From Solirubrobacteraceae bacterium (GTDB taxonomy: Bacteria > Actinomycetota > Thermoleophilia > Solirubrobacterales > Solirubrobacteraceae), in NCBI GenBank assembly GCA_030447275.1, contig JAUJPF010000010.1:29140-93139 (forward strand): 64,000 bases of DNA, read 5' to 3'. The notes beneath the pieces were generated by a model. That model ran no database searches and was not told the origin of the DNA. It saw nothing but the letters and a program-made list of their open reading frames with translations. Below are positions 34,977 to 42,957 of this stretch, piece after piece. The position numbers and the translations under genes were made by a program. Position 1 is the first letter of the stretch. Each line of letters starts with the position of its first letter.

Positions 34977-37175
34977 TCAACGGAAGCGGCGGAGGCGCAG
35001 CGCGTTGGCCACGACGGACACGCTGGAGAACGCCATCGCGGCGCCCGCGACCACCGGGTTGAGGAAACCGATCGCCGCGAGCGGCAGCGCGGCGACGTTG
35101 TAGCCGAACGCCCAGCCGAGGTTCTGCTTGATGGTCCGCAGCGTGGACCGGCTCAGGCGGATCGCGTCGGCGGCGGCGCGCAGGTCGCCGCTCACCAGCG
35201 TCAGGTCCGACGCCTCGATGGCGACGTCGGTCCCGGTTCCGATCGCGAGGCCGAGGTCGGCCTGCGCGAGCGCGGGAGCGTCGTTGACGCCGTCGCCCAC
35301 CATCGCGACGACGCGGCCTTCGGACTGGAGGCGCTTCACGACGTCCGCCTTCTCGGACGGCAGCACCTCGGCGATGACCTCGTCGATGCCGACCTCGGTC
35401 GCGACGGCGCGCGCGGTGGTCTCGTTGTCGCCGGTGAGCAGCATCGGCCGCAGGCCGAGGCGCTTCAGCTCCGCGACCGCCTCCGCCGAGGCCGGCTTGA
35501 CCGTGTCGGCGATCGCGAGCACGCCGCGGACCTCGCCGTCCCACGCGGCGAGCACCGCGGTGTGACCGCGCGCCTCGGCGGCGCGCCGCGCGGCGTCCAG
35601 GCGCTCCGGGACCCGCAGGCTCCACTCCTGCATCAGCAGCGGGCGGCCGACCTGCACGCCGCGGCCCTCGACGACGCCCTCGACCCCGAGGCCATCGCGG
35701 TTCACGAAGCCCTGGGGGGCGGGGAGGTCGCCGTGGCGGTCGCGCGCAGCGCGGGCGATCGCCCGCGCGACGGGGTGCTCCGACGCGTCCTCGAGCGCGC
35801 CGGCCACGCGGAGCACGTCGTCGTCGCCGACGACCTCGACGAGGCTCATCCGCCCGGTGGTCACGGTGCCGGTCTTGTCGAGGACGACGGTGTCGACGCG
35901 ACGCGTGGACTCGAGCGTCTCCGGGCCCTTGATGAGCAGGCCGAGCTGCGCGCCGCGGCCGGTGCCGACCAGCAGCGCGGTCGGCGTGGCGAGCCCGAGC
36001 GCGCAGGGGCAGGCGATGATCAGGACGGCGACCGCGGCCGTGAAGGCGAGCTCCGCGCCCTCGCCGGCGCCGAGCCAGAACGCGAGCGTCGCCACGGCCA
36101 GGCCGATCACGACGGGCACGAAGACGCCCGAGACGCGGTCGGCGAGCCGCTGCACCGGCGCCTTGCCCGACTGCGCGTCGGTGACGAGCTTCGCGATCTG
36201 CGCCAGCGCGGTGTCGCTTCCCACCTTCTCGGCGCGCACGACGAGGCGCCCTCCGGCGTTGACGGTCGCGCCGGCGACGGCGTCGCCCGGCGCCTTCTCG
36301 ACCGGCATCGACTCACCGGTGAGCAGCGACTGGTCCACGGCCGCCCGCCCCTCCTCGACGACGCCGTCGGTGGCGACCTTCTCGCCGGGGCGCACGACGA
36401 AGCGGTCGCCGACCCGAAGCTCCTCGACAGGCACGCGGCGCTCGTTGCCGTGCCCGTCGAGCAGCGCCACGTCCTTCGCACCGAGCTCGAGCAGCGCCTT
36501 CAGCGCCGCGCCCGCCCGGCGCTTCGCCCGCGCCTCGAAGTACCGGCCGGCGAGGAGGAAGACGGTGACGATCGCCCCCACCTCGAGGTAGATGTGGTCG
36601 GCACCGGCGTCGCCGGCGTCGGGGATCAGGTCGAACGGCATCGTCATGCCGGTCATGCCGGCGTCGCCGAGGAAGAGGGCGTAGAGCGACCAGAGCCAGG
36701 CGGAGAGGACGCCGACCGAGATGAGCGTGTCCATCGTTGCCGTCGCGTGCTTCAGGTTCGCCCACGCGGCGCGGTGGAACGGCCAGGCGCCCCAGAGGAT
36801 CACCGGCGTGGCGAGCTGGAGCACGAGCCACTGCCAGTAGTCGAACTGGAGCGCGGGGATCATCGACAGCACCAGCGCGGGGACGCCGAGCAGCGCCGAG
36901 ACGATCAGCCGCCGGCGCAGGGGAGCCGTCTCGTCGACCTCCTCGGCCCCCGCGGCGGGCTCGTCGCTGGGCAGCACGGCCTGGTAGCCGGCGGCCTCGA
37001 CGGCCTCGACCAGCCGTTCGGGCGCGACGTCCGCCGGGTCGAAGTCGACCGTCGCCTTCTCGGTCGCGTAGTTCACGCTCGCGCTGACGCCGTCGAGCTT
37101 GTTGAGCTTGCGCTCGATGCGGTTGGCGCACGAGGCGCACGTCATGCCGCTGATGGGCAGCTCGACGTGGCTCAC
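34977..37175 (-). CDS. copA: Copper-exporting P1B-type ATPase
   Basis: This 732-residue enzyme pumps Cu+ out of the cytoplasm at the expense of ATP. It has one N-terminal heavy-metal domain (GMTCASC, Cys13/Cys16), the membrane CPC motif ([13 protein letters not shown]), phosphorylation site DKTGTVT, the SEHP nucleotide-binding motif, and [21 protein letters not shown] 37175 overlaps the stop of the secreted His-rich protein (GTGA), placing it third in the minus-strand operon copZ-secreted protein-copA. A CsoR-type operator precedes copZ, so induction by copper is expected. Confidence 0.93.
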   Translation of the reverse strand: MSHVELPISGMTCASCANRIERKLNKLDGVSASVNYATEKATVDFDPADVAPERLVEAVEAAGYQAVLPSDEPAAGAEEVDETAPLRRRLIVSALLGVPALVLSMIPALQFDYWQWLVLQLATPVILWGAWPFHRAAWANLKHATATMDTLISVGVLSAWLWSLYALFLGDAGMTGMTMPFDLIPDAGDAGADHIYLEVGAIVTVFLLAGRYFEARAKRRAGAALKALLELGAKDVALLDGHGNERRVPVEELRVGDRFVVRPGEKVATDGVVEEGRAAVDQSLLTGESMPVEKAPGDAVAGATVNAGGRLVVRAEKVGSDTALAQIAKLVTDAQSGKAPVQRLADRVSGVFVPVVIGLAVATLAFWLGAGEGAELAFTAAVAVLIIACPCALGLATPTALLVGTGRGAQLGLLIKGPETLESTRRVDTVVLDKTGTVTTGRMSLVEVVGDDDVLRVAGALEDASEHPVARAIARAARDRHGDLPAPQGFVNRDGLGVEGVVEGRGVQVGRPLLMQEWSLRVPERLDAARRAAEARGHTAVLAAWDGEVRGVLAIADTVKPASAEAVAELKRLGLRPMLLTGDNETTARAVATEVGIDEVIAEVLPSEKADVVKRLQSEGRVVAMVGDGVNDAPALAQADLGLAIGTGTDVAIEASDLTLVSGDLRAAADAIRLSRSTLRTIKQNLGWAFGYNVAALPLAAIGFLNPVVAGAAMAFSSVSVVANALRLRRFR

Positions 37176-38092
37176 CGGACGACCTTCGTGAAGGCGACAG
37201 TCTGGACCCGGCCGTCGTGCTTGAACTGGAGGAACAGGCGGTAGCGGCCCGTCGTCGGGAACGTCGCGGCGAAGCCGACGGAGGCGTCGTGGACCTGCGC
37301 GGACGCCTCGTCCGCGTGCTCGCCCTCCGTCGGGTGGACGTGGAGGAAGGCCAGGTCGCCCTCCCGCAGCGCGACGAGGTGCCCGCCGGCGCCGAGGTAC
37401 GGCTCGGTGTGCACGGGCTCGCCGTTCCTTGAGATCGCGAAGCGGAGGTGCGCCTCCTGGCCCGGCTGGGCCCGCTCGGCGTCGAGGCGGACGTCGTAGC
37501 CGCCGTCGCTGATCGCCGTCGGCTCCGGCGCGGGGAGGGCCCGCAGGTCAGTGCTGCCGTCGACCCGCAGGTCGGACGCGAGCGTGTACGACTCGCCGTC
37601 GCGCGCGAAGTCGGCGAACAGGCGGTACGAGCCCGGCTTGTCGACCGTCACGTCGGTCGTCCAGGTCCCGTCCTCTGCCTGCCGCGGATGCAGGTGCTGG
37701 AAGCCGGTCAGGTCGCGGCGGGCGAGGATGAGGTGCATGCGCTTCTCGTGCTCGACGGCGAAGTCGCGGACGGTGGCGCCGCGATCGTCGACGATGCGGA
37801 ACGCGAGTCGCTCGCTCGTGCCGCGGCGAAGCTCGGGGTCGGCCACCACGACCCGCAGGCCGTTCTCGGCGATCGCGAGCCCGCGAACGGGATGCTGTCC
37901 GCCGCTGCTGCCGTGCTGCGAGTCGCTCTCGGTGTGGGTGGCTGTCGCGTTCACGGCGTGCGTGTCCTTCCCCGCGTGCGCGGGTCGCTCGGTGTCTCGA
38001 TCCGGGTCGATGGCGCCACCCGCCAGGGCGGCGCCGCCGGCGATCAGCGCGAGGGTCGCCACGAACGCCGCGAACCTCGTCGGCGCGTTCAC
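37172..38092 (-). CDS. Exported His-rich protein of the copper operon
   Basis: This 306-residue protein has an N-terminal hydrophobic segment ([21 protein letters not shown]) consistent with export, then a His-rich linker ([24 protein letters not shown]). Two beta-sandwich-like repeats follow, with [22 protein letters not shown] and [24 protein letters not shown]. The clustered His and Met residues look like metal ligands. GTG 38092 overlaps the copZ stop and its own stop overlaps the copA start, so all three are translationally coupled. It is a plausible extracytoplasmic copper-binding partner of CopA; the role is inferred from context and composition. Confidence 0.75.
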   Translation of the reverse strand: MNAPTRFAAFVATLALIAGGAALAGGAIDPDRDTERPAHAGKDTHAVNATATHTESDSQHGSSGGQHPVRGLAIAENGLRVVVADPELRRGTSERLAFRIVDDRGATVRDFAVEHEKRMHLILARRDLTGFQHLHPRQAEDGTWTTDVTVDKPGSYRLFADFARDGESYTLASDLRVDGSTDLRALPAPEPTAISDGGYDVRLDAERAQPGQEAHLRFAISRNGEPVHTEPYLGAGGHLVALREGDLAFLHVHPTEGEHADEASAQVHDASVGFAATFPTTGRYRLFLQFKHDGRVQTVAFTKVVR

Positions 38093-38289
38093 GACACGAC
38101 CTCGTAGCCGGCTTCGGCGACGGCGCCCTTGACGGCCTCGTCGCTGAAGCCCTCCCCGGACACGGTCACGCTGCCGGACGTCAGGTCGACGTCGACGGCG
38201 GTCACGCCGGGGATCTCCGAAACCTCCTCGCGCACGGACGCGACGCAGTGGCCGCAGGTCATGCCGGTGACGGTGTACGTGCGCTCCAT
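38089..38289 (-). CDS. copZ: Copper chaperone CopZ, heavy-metal-associated domain
   Basis: This 66-residue single HMA domain has the metal site GMTCGHC (Cys12, Cys15 from ATG 38289) and the beta-alpha-beta pattern DVDLTSGSVTVSGEGF, KGAVAEAGYEV. It delivers Cu+ to CopA. An in-frame ATG at 38310 adds seven residues (MCNTVGD), but that codon lies inside the CsoR-type operator. I therefore prefer 38289. It is the first gene of the copper operon, divergent from csoR. Confidence 0.88.
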   Translation of the reverse strand: MERTYTVTGMTCGHCVASVREEVSEIPGVTAVDVDLTSGSVTVSGEGFSDEAVKGAVAEAGYEVVS

Positions 38290-38308
38290 GTCGCCGACAG
38301 TGTTGCAC

Positions 38309-38325
38309 ATACCCTGGGGGGGTAG
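38309..38325. promoter_or_regulatory. CsoR-type copper operator
   Basis: ATACCC-TGGGG-GGGTAG is the imperfect palindrome (TACCC...GGGTA with a G-rich centre) bound by CsoR repressors. It lies between divergent copZ and csoR, so one site could control both. Cu+-bound CsoR would release it. Confidence 0.72.
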
Positions 38326-38339
38326 CTAGGATGTGGGGC

Positions 38340-38651
38340 ATGGCACAGACCGGCAGCACGACCGACACCGCGCGCAAGGGCGGCTACTCGGCCACGAAGG
38401 ACCAGCTCCTCAAGCGGATGAAGCGCATCGAGGGCCAGGTCCGCGGGGTGGAGGGGATGATCGAGGCCGACCGCTACTGCATCGACGTCCTGACGCAGAT
38501 CAGCGCGATCCAGGCCGCGCTCGACAAGGTCGCGCTCGGGCTGCTCGACGAGCACGCGCGCCACTGCGTGGTCGAGGGGCACGGCGGCGAGCCGGCGGAG
38601 ATGACCGACGAGCTGATGGCCGCCGTGGGGCGGCTGATGCGGAGGGGATGA
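38340..38651 (+). CDS. csoR: Copper-sensing transcriptional repressor
   Basis: This 103-residue four-helix protein of the CsoR/RcnR family (DUF156) has LLKRMKRIEGQVRGVEGMIEADRYCIDVLTQISAIQAAL. The Cu+ ligands Cys-His-Cys are Cys47, His72 and Cys76, with exactly the 25- and 29-residue spacing of known CsoR. ATG 38331 would add MWG. I chose 38340, where conserved-length homologues begin. It overlaps the DUF4396 gene (ATGA). Confidence 0.92.
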   Translation: MAQTGSTTDTARKGGYSATKDQLLKRMKRIEGQVRGVEGMIEADRYCIDVLTQISAIQAALDKVALGLLDEHARHCVVEGHGGEPAEMTDELMAAVGRLMRRG

Positions 38652-39238
38652 ACATGGCGGCGCACGCGCACCCCGGGGCCCACGACCACCACGGGTCCCT
38701 TCCCACCTCCGGCCGCGCCCTCGACGGCATGGCCCTCAGCGCCACCCTGCACTGCCTGACGGGCTGCGCCATCGGCGAGACGCTCGGCATGGTCATCGGG
38801 ACCGCCGCCGGGTTCTCCGAGCTCGGCACGATCGCGCTGGCCGTCGCGCTCGCCTTCCTCTTCGGCTACGCGCTGACGAGCCTGCCGCTCCTGCGCGCGG
38901 GTCTCGCCCTGGGAGTCGTCATCCCGATCGCGCTGGCCTCCGACACGGCGAGCATCGCGGTCATGGAGGTCGTCGACAACGCGATCATGCTCGCGGTTCC
39001 CGGCGCGATGGAGGCCGGCCTCGGCAACGTCCTCTTCTGGGGCTCGCTGTCGGTCGCGCTCGTCGTCGCCGGGATGGTCGCGTTCCCGCTCAACCGCTGG
39101 CTCATCGCGCGCGGCAAGGGGCACGCGGCGGTGCACGAGACGGGCATCCACGGCGGCCCCGCCCCGCGCGTCGTCGGCGCGATCGCGGTCGTCGCGTTCG
39201 TCTTCGGCGCGACCGTGCTCATCGCCCACGCGCTCTAG
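38648..39238 (+). CDS. DUF4396 multi-pass membrane protein
   Basis: This 196-residue protein has a His-rich start (HAHPGAHDHHG) and about five hydrophobic helices. It carries the DUF4396 signature: ATLHCLTGCAIGETLGMVIG, DTASIAVMEVVDNAIMLAVPGAM, LNRWLIARGKGH. GGAGG is two bases from ATG 38648 but eight from ATG 38654, so the second is the likelier start. It overlaps csoR and should be co-transcribed with it. The cytosine-proof metal-ligand-like residues (LHCLTGC) and context suggest a copper or metal membrane role, which is inference. Confidence 0.8.
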   Translation: MNMAAHAHPGAHDHHGSLPTSGRALDGMALSATLHCLTGCAIGETLGMVIGTAAGFSELGTIALAVALAFLFGYALTSLPLLRAGLALGVVIPIALASDTASIAVMEVVDNAIMLAVPGAMEAGLGNVLFWGSLSVALVVAGMVAFPLNRWLIARGKGHAAVHETGIHGGPAPRVVGAIAVVAFVFGATVLIAHAL

Positions 39239-39277
39239 CCCCGCAACACCGCGCCGGGGCGGGCGTTGTGAGCGGGC

Positions 39278-40552
39278 ATGAGACGCACGACGCTCTCCAT
39301 CGCGCTCGCCGCCTTCGCCGCGGGCGCGGCGCCGGCGGGCGCGACCACCGAGGTGGCGTACTTCTCGGACCCGGACCTCGGGACCTTCCTGTTCGTCGAA
39401 GGCGTCGGCGGGCGCGACACGGTCCGGATCCGGCACGTCGCGGCGCGCGACCAGATCGTGGTGAGCGACCCGCGCGGCGCGAGCGGGTGCGTCGACCTCT
39501 CCCGGACCGTGACCTCCTGCCCCGCCAGCTCGGTCCCGGACTTCGAGGTGAAGCTCCACGGCGGCGACGACGCCCTCGAGCTGTCGTCCACGCGGCCGGG
39601 ATCTGTCGCGGCGGCGTCGCTCAAGGTCCTCGGCGGCGCAGGCGACGACCGGATCCGCACCGCCCTGCGCACCGAGGCGGTCCTCGACGGCGGGAGCGGC
39701 AACGACGTGCTCGTCGGCGGCCCGCGCCACGACGCGCTCTACGGCGGGACGGGACGCGACCGGCTGCTCGCCCGCGGCGCGCGCGACCTGCTCGACGGCG
39801 ACGACGACCGCGGCGCGCGGGCGCCGGACGTCCTCGTCGGCGGCGCGGGCGCGGACACCGCCACCTACGCCTCCGCCCGGCGCCCGGTCGTCGTCGACCT
39901 GCGCCGCGGCGCAGGCGGAGTCCGGAGAGAGCGCGACGTCCTGCGCTCGATCGAGCGCGTCCGCGGCGGCGGCCGCGCCGACCGGCTCATCGGCGACGCG
40001 CGCGCCAACCGGCTGAGCGGCGGCTACGGCGCCGACCTGCTCGCCGGCGGCGCCGGCCGCGACCTGCTGGTGCCCGGACCCGGGCGCGACCGGCCGCGCT
40101 GCGGGCTCGGCGTCGACACCGTGCTCCGGCCTGCGCCCGCCGAGCTGCTCGCCGCCGACTGCGAGTCGGTCGCCGTCCAGTTCCCGCGCCACGACACGCA
40201 CGCCGCGGCGCCGACGGTCGAGCTCGGCCGCGGCCGGATGACGCTCGCCGCCTTCTGCACCGACACCGGGGGGTGCGCGGCCCGGATGCGCGTGTTCGCG
40301 TTCCGCAGCGGCCGGCTCGTCGCGACGGCGCCCGAGGGGTCGCGGCCCGCCTCGAGCGACGCCGACCGCGCGACGTTCCCTGCCGCGCTCACGGCGTGGG
40401 GCCGCCGGTGGCTGCGTCGCCGCGGCCCGCACGCGGTGACGGTGACGATCTCCGGTTGCAGCGAGGAGGACGACGACTTCGCCGCCGAGGGGGAGCCCCA
40501 GACGTTCTGCGATCCGATCCGCCGCGGCTGGTCGGTCGTCCTGCGCCGCTAG
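39278..40552 (+). CDS. Secreted RTX-type calcium-binding repeat protein
   Basis: This 424-residue protein has a signal peptide (MRRTTLSIALAAFAAGAAPAGA). Residues about 100-280 hold RTX-like nonapeptides (GGAGDDRI, GGSGNDVLVGG, LYGGTGRDRLL, LVGGAGADTATY, GGYGADLLAGGAGRDLL) that bind Ca2+ in parallel beta-rolls. The C-terminal part is a beta-rich domain with several Cys. Such proteins are common at the cell surface in Solirubrobacterales; no enzymatic domain is visible. It converges on the next gene, sharing CTAG at the stops. Confidence 0.85.
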   Translation: MRRTTLSIALAAFAAGAAPAGATTEVAYFSDPDLGTFLFVEGVGGRDTVRIRHVAARDQIVVSDPRGASGCVDLSRTVTSCPASSVPDFEVKLHGGDDALELSSTRPGSVAAASLKVLGGAGDDRIRTALRTEAVLDGGSGNDVLVGGPRHDALYGGTGRDRLLARGARDLLDGDDDRGARAPDVLVGGAGADTATYASARRPVVVDLRRGAGGVRRERDVLRSIERVRGGGRADRLIGDARANRLSGGYGADLLAGGAGRDLLVPGPGRDRPRCGLGVDTVLRPAPAELLAADCESVAVQFPRHDTHAAAPTVELGRGRMTLAAFCTDTGGCAARMRVFAFRSGRLVATAPEGSRPASSDADRATFPAALTAWGRRWLRRRGPHAVTVTISGCSEEDDDFAAEGEPQTFCDPIRRGWSVVLRR

Positions 40553-41539
40553 CGGGCCCGCGCCGCGAGGAACGCCTCGATGAGCCGGGTGCTCTGCTCC
40601 TCGCGCTCGACGATCGGCGTGTGGCCGGCGCCGCGGACCACCTCGACGCGCGCGCCGGGGACGCGGCGCCACGCCGACACCGCGTCGGGGTCGACGAGCT
40701 GGTCGCGGTCGCCGAAGAGGACGAGCAGCGGCAGCCGCGTCGGGGTCGACGAGCTGGTCGCGGTCGCCGAAGAGGACGAGCAGCGGCAGCTCCGCCTTCT
40801 CGAGCCGGTCGGGGAGCGAGCGCTCCTCGAGATACTCGAGCTGCGCCTGGCGCGGGCGCTTGTACGACGTCGACGTCGTCTCGTAGTAGTCGTCGACCGC
40901 CCACTCGGGCACGTCGAACCCGGGCGCGAACGCCTGCTCGAAGCCGCGGCGCACGACCGACCGCGGCGCGATCCGGCGCATCGCCTCGCCGACCACCGGC
41001 ATGACGGTGAGGCGGTTGCCGATCGTGTACTGAAACCACGTCTTCGCGGGCGCCGTGTCGATCGCGATGAGCGCGCGCACCAGCTCCGGGTGGCGCGTGG
41101 CGAGGGCGGTCGCCACCGTCCCGCCCGCCGAGTAGCCGCCGACGACCGCCTCGCGGACCCGCAGCCGCCGCAGCGCCGCGGCGATCAGGTCGGCCTGCTC
41201 GGTGACGTCGTAGCCGTCGCGCGGCGCCTCCGACCCGCCGTTGCCGAGCCCGTCGACGCGCACGACGCGCCGCGACTCGCGCAGCGCCCGCGCCTGTGCG
41301 GCCCACCAGCGCACCGAGCCGGTCGCGCCGTGCAGCAGGACGACCGGGGCGCGGCCGCCGCCGCGCGGGCCCTCGTCGACGACATGGAGGTCGCCGTCGG
41401 CGAGCCGCACGATCTGGCCGCCCTCGGCCTCCGCGTCGCGGGTCTCGCGCCCGAGCAGCCACGCGTTGACGACGAGCAGCGCGGCGACGGCCGCGACCAC
41501 GAGCAGCACGATCCTCCAGCGACGGCGCATGCCGCGCAT
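40549..41539 (-). CDS. Membrane-anchored alpha/beta hydrolase, broken by a 55-bp duplication
   Basis: An N-terminal membrane segment (IVLLVVAAVAALLVVNAWLLG) precedes an alpha/beta-hydrolase domain: VVLLHGATGSVRWW, VVGGYSAGGTVATALA (nucleophile Ser), LPLLVLFGDRDQLVDPDA (acid), and a final GAGHTPIVE with the catalytic His. In this sequence, 55 bases encoding LPLLVLFGDRDQLVDPDA are present twice in tandem, shifting the frame before the His. Deleting one copy restores one continuous 311-residue protein. The family is haloperoxidase/epoxide-hydrolase-like; substrate unknown. Confidence 0.75.
40681..40790. repeat. Perfect 55-bp tandem duplication in the hydrolase gene
   Basis: Bases 40681-40735 and 40736-40790 are identical. 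The duplication shifts the hydrolase frame by one base. A second unrelated perfect 55-bp duplication occurs at 49638-49747. Confidence 0.95.
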
Positions 41540-41615
41540 CGTCGCACGCTTCGTCCACGGCGCGGGAGGAACCGCTCACGACCCCGTGAGCAGTGGCTAG
41601 GCTCCCGAGCGGGTC

Positions 41616-42955
41616 ATGGATCGACGCTGGAAGGTGTTTCTCGTGGCGGCCGCCGGAGCGCTGGTCGCGTTCCTCGACGTGACGATCGTCTCGGTCGCCT
41701 TCCCCGACATCGAGGAGGACTTCTCGGCGGCGTCGCGCTCGTCGCTGTCGTGGGTGCTGAGCGGCTACAACATCGTCTTCGCCGCGCTGCTGGTGCCCGC
41801 CGGCCGGATCGCCGACGTCGTCGGCCGGCGCAGGGTCTTCTTCCTCGGCCTCGCGGGCTTCACGTTCGCGTCGCTGCTGTGCGCCGCGGCGCCGTCGGTC
41901 GAGACGCTGATCGCCGCGCGGATCCTGCAGGCGGTCGCCGCCGCCGCGATCATCCCGACGTCGCTCGCGTTCGTCCTTGACGAATTCCCGGTGAGCGAGC
42001 GGGCGACCGCCGCCGGGCTGTGGGGCGCCGCCGCGGCCGTGTCCGCCGCGATCGGCCCGACGCTCGGCGGGCTGCTCGTCGGCCTCGGCTCGTGGCGCCT
42101 CGTCTTCCTCATCAACCTGCCGATCGGCCTGCTCGCGCTGGCCTACGGCGTGCGGCTGCTCGAGGAGGCGCGGGGTCGCGAGCGGCTGCTGCCCGACGCG
42201 CTCGGCGTCGTGCTGCTGGTCGGCGCCGCCGGCCTGCTCACGCTCGCCATCGTCAAGGGCAACGACTGGGGGTGGGCCGACGCGCGGGTGCTCGGCGCGC
42301 TCGCGGGCGCCGCCGTGCTCACGCCGCTGCTCGTCGCGCGGTCGCGCCGCCACCCGTCCCCGGTCGTCGAGCCGGCGCTGCTGCGCGAGCGCTCGATCGC
42401 CATGGGCAACGCCGGCACGCTGCTGTTCGCCGCGGCCGGCTTCGGGATCATCCTCAACAACGTCCTGTTCCTGACCGAGGTGTGGGACTACTCGGGCATC
42501 GAGACCGGCCTCGCGCTCACGCCGGCGCCGCTGGCCATGGCCGCCGCCGCCGGGCCCGCCGGCCGGGCGTCGGACCGCTTCGGCCAGCGCGCGGTCGCGC
42601 TGCCCGGGACGCTGCTGTTCGCGCTCGGGACGCTGTGGCTGGCCACCCAGTCGGGCACGCAGCCCGACTTCCTCGGCGTGTGGCTGCCGGGCGTGCTGCT
42701 GACCGGCGCGGGGGCGGGCATGGCCTATCCGTCGCTCGGCAGCGCCGCGCTCGCGGTCCTGCCGGCGGAGAGCTTCGGCGTGGGGAGCGCGATCAACGCG
42801 ACCTTCCGCCAGATCGGCGCCGCGCTCGGCGTCGCGCTCGTGGTGGCGGTCGTCGGCGTGCCGAGCGGCTCGCGAGCGCCGTCGCCGCGATTGCACTGGG
42901 GCGCGTTCGCGCCGACGTCGGAGAGCCGGCGGCGCGAGCCGTCGCGGAGGTGTGA
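41616..42955 (+). CDS. MFS exporter, DHA2 family, frameshifted near the 3' end
   Basis: The protein is clean to about residue 423: FLDVTIVSVAFPDIEEDF, LLVPAGRIADVVGRRRVF (motif A), ARILQAVAAAAIIPTSLAFV (motif B), AAAAVSAAIGPTLGGLLVGLGSWR (motif C), later FRQIGAALGVALVVAVVG. After VPS (about 42882) the frame changes and the tail reads LASAVAAIALGRVRADVGEPAARAVAEV to TGA 42953-42955. The part of the last helix before LASAV appears missing, so the break includes a small deletion as well as the shift. It ends two bases before the HMG-CoA-reductase-like gene and may share its operon. Confidence 0.78.
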
Positions 42956-42957
42956 CG

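Noticed and set aside
34878..37244. A 788-codon plus-strand frame opposite copA
   Set aside because: It is an antisense shadow of the copper ATPase, low-complexity and without domains.
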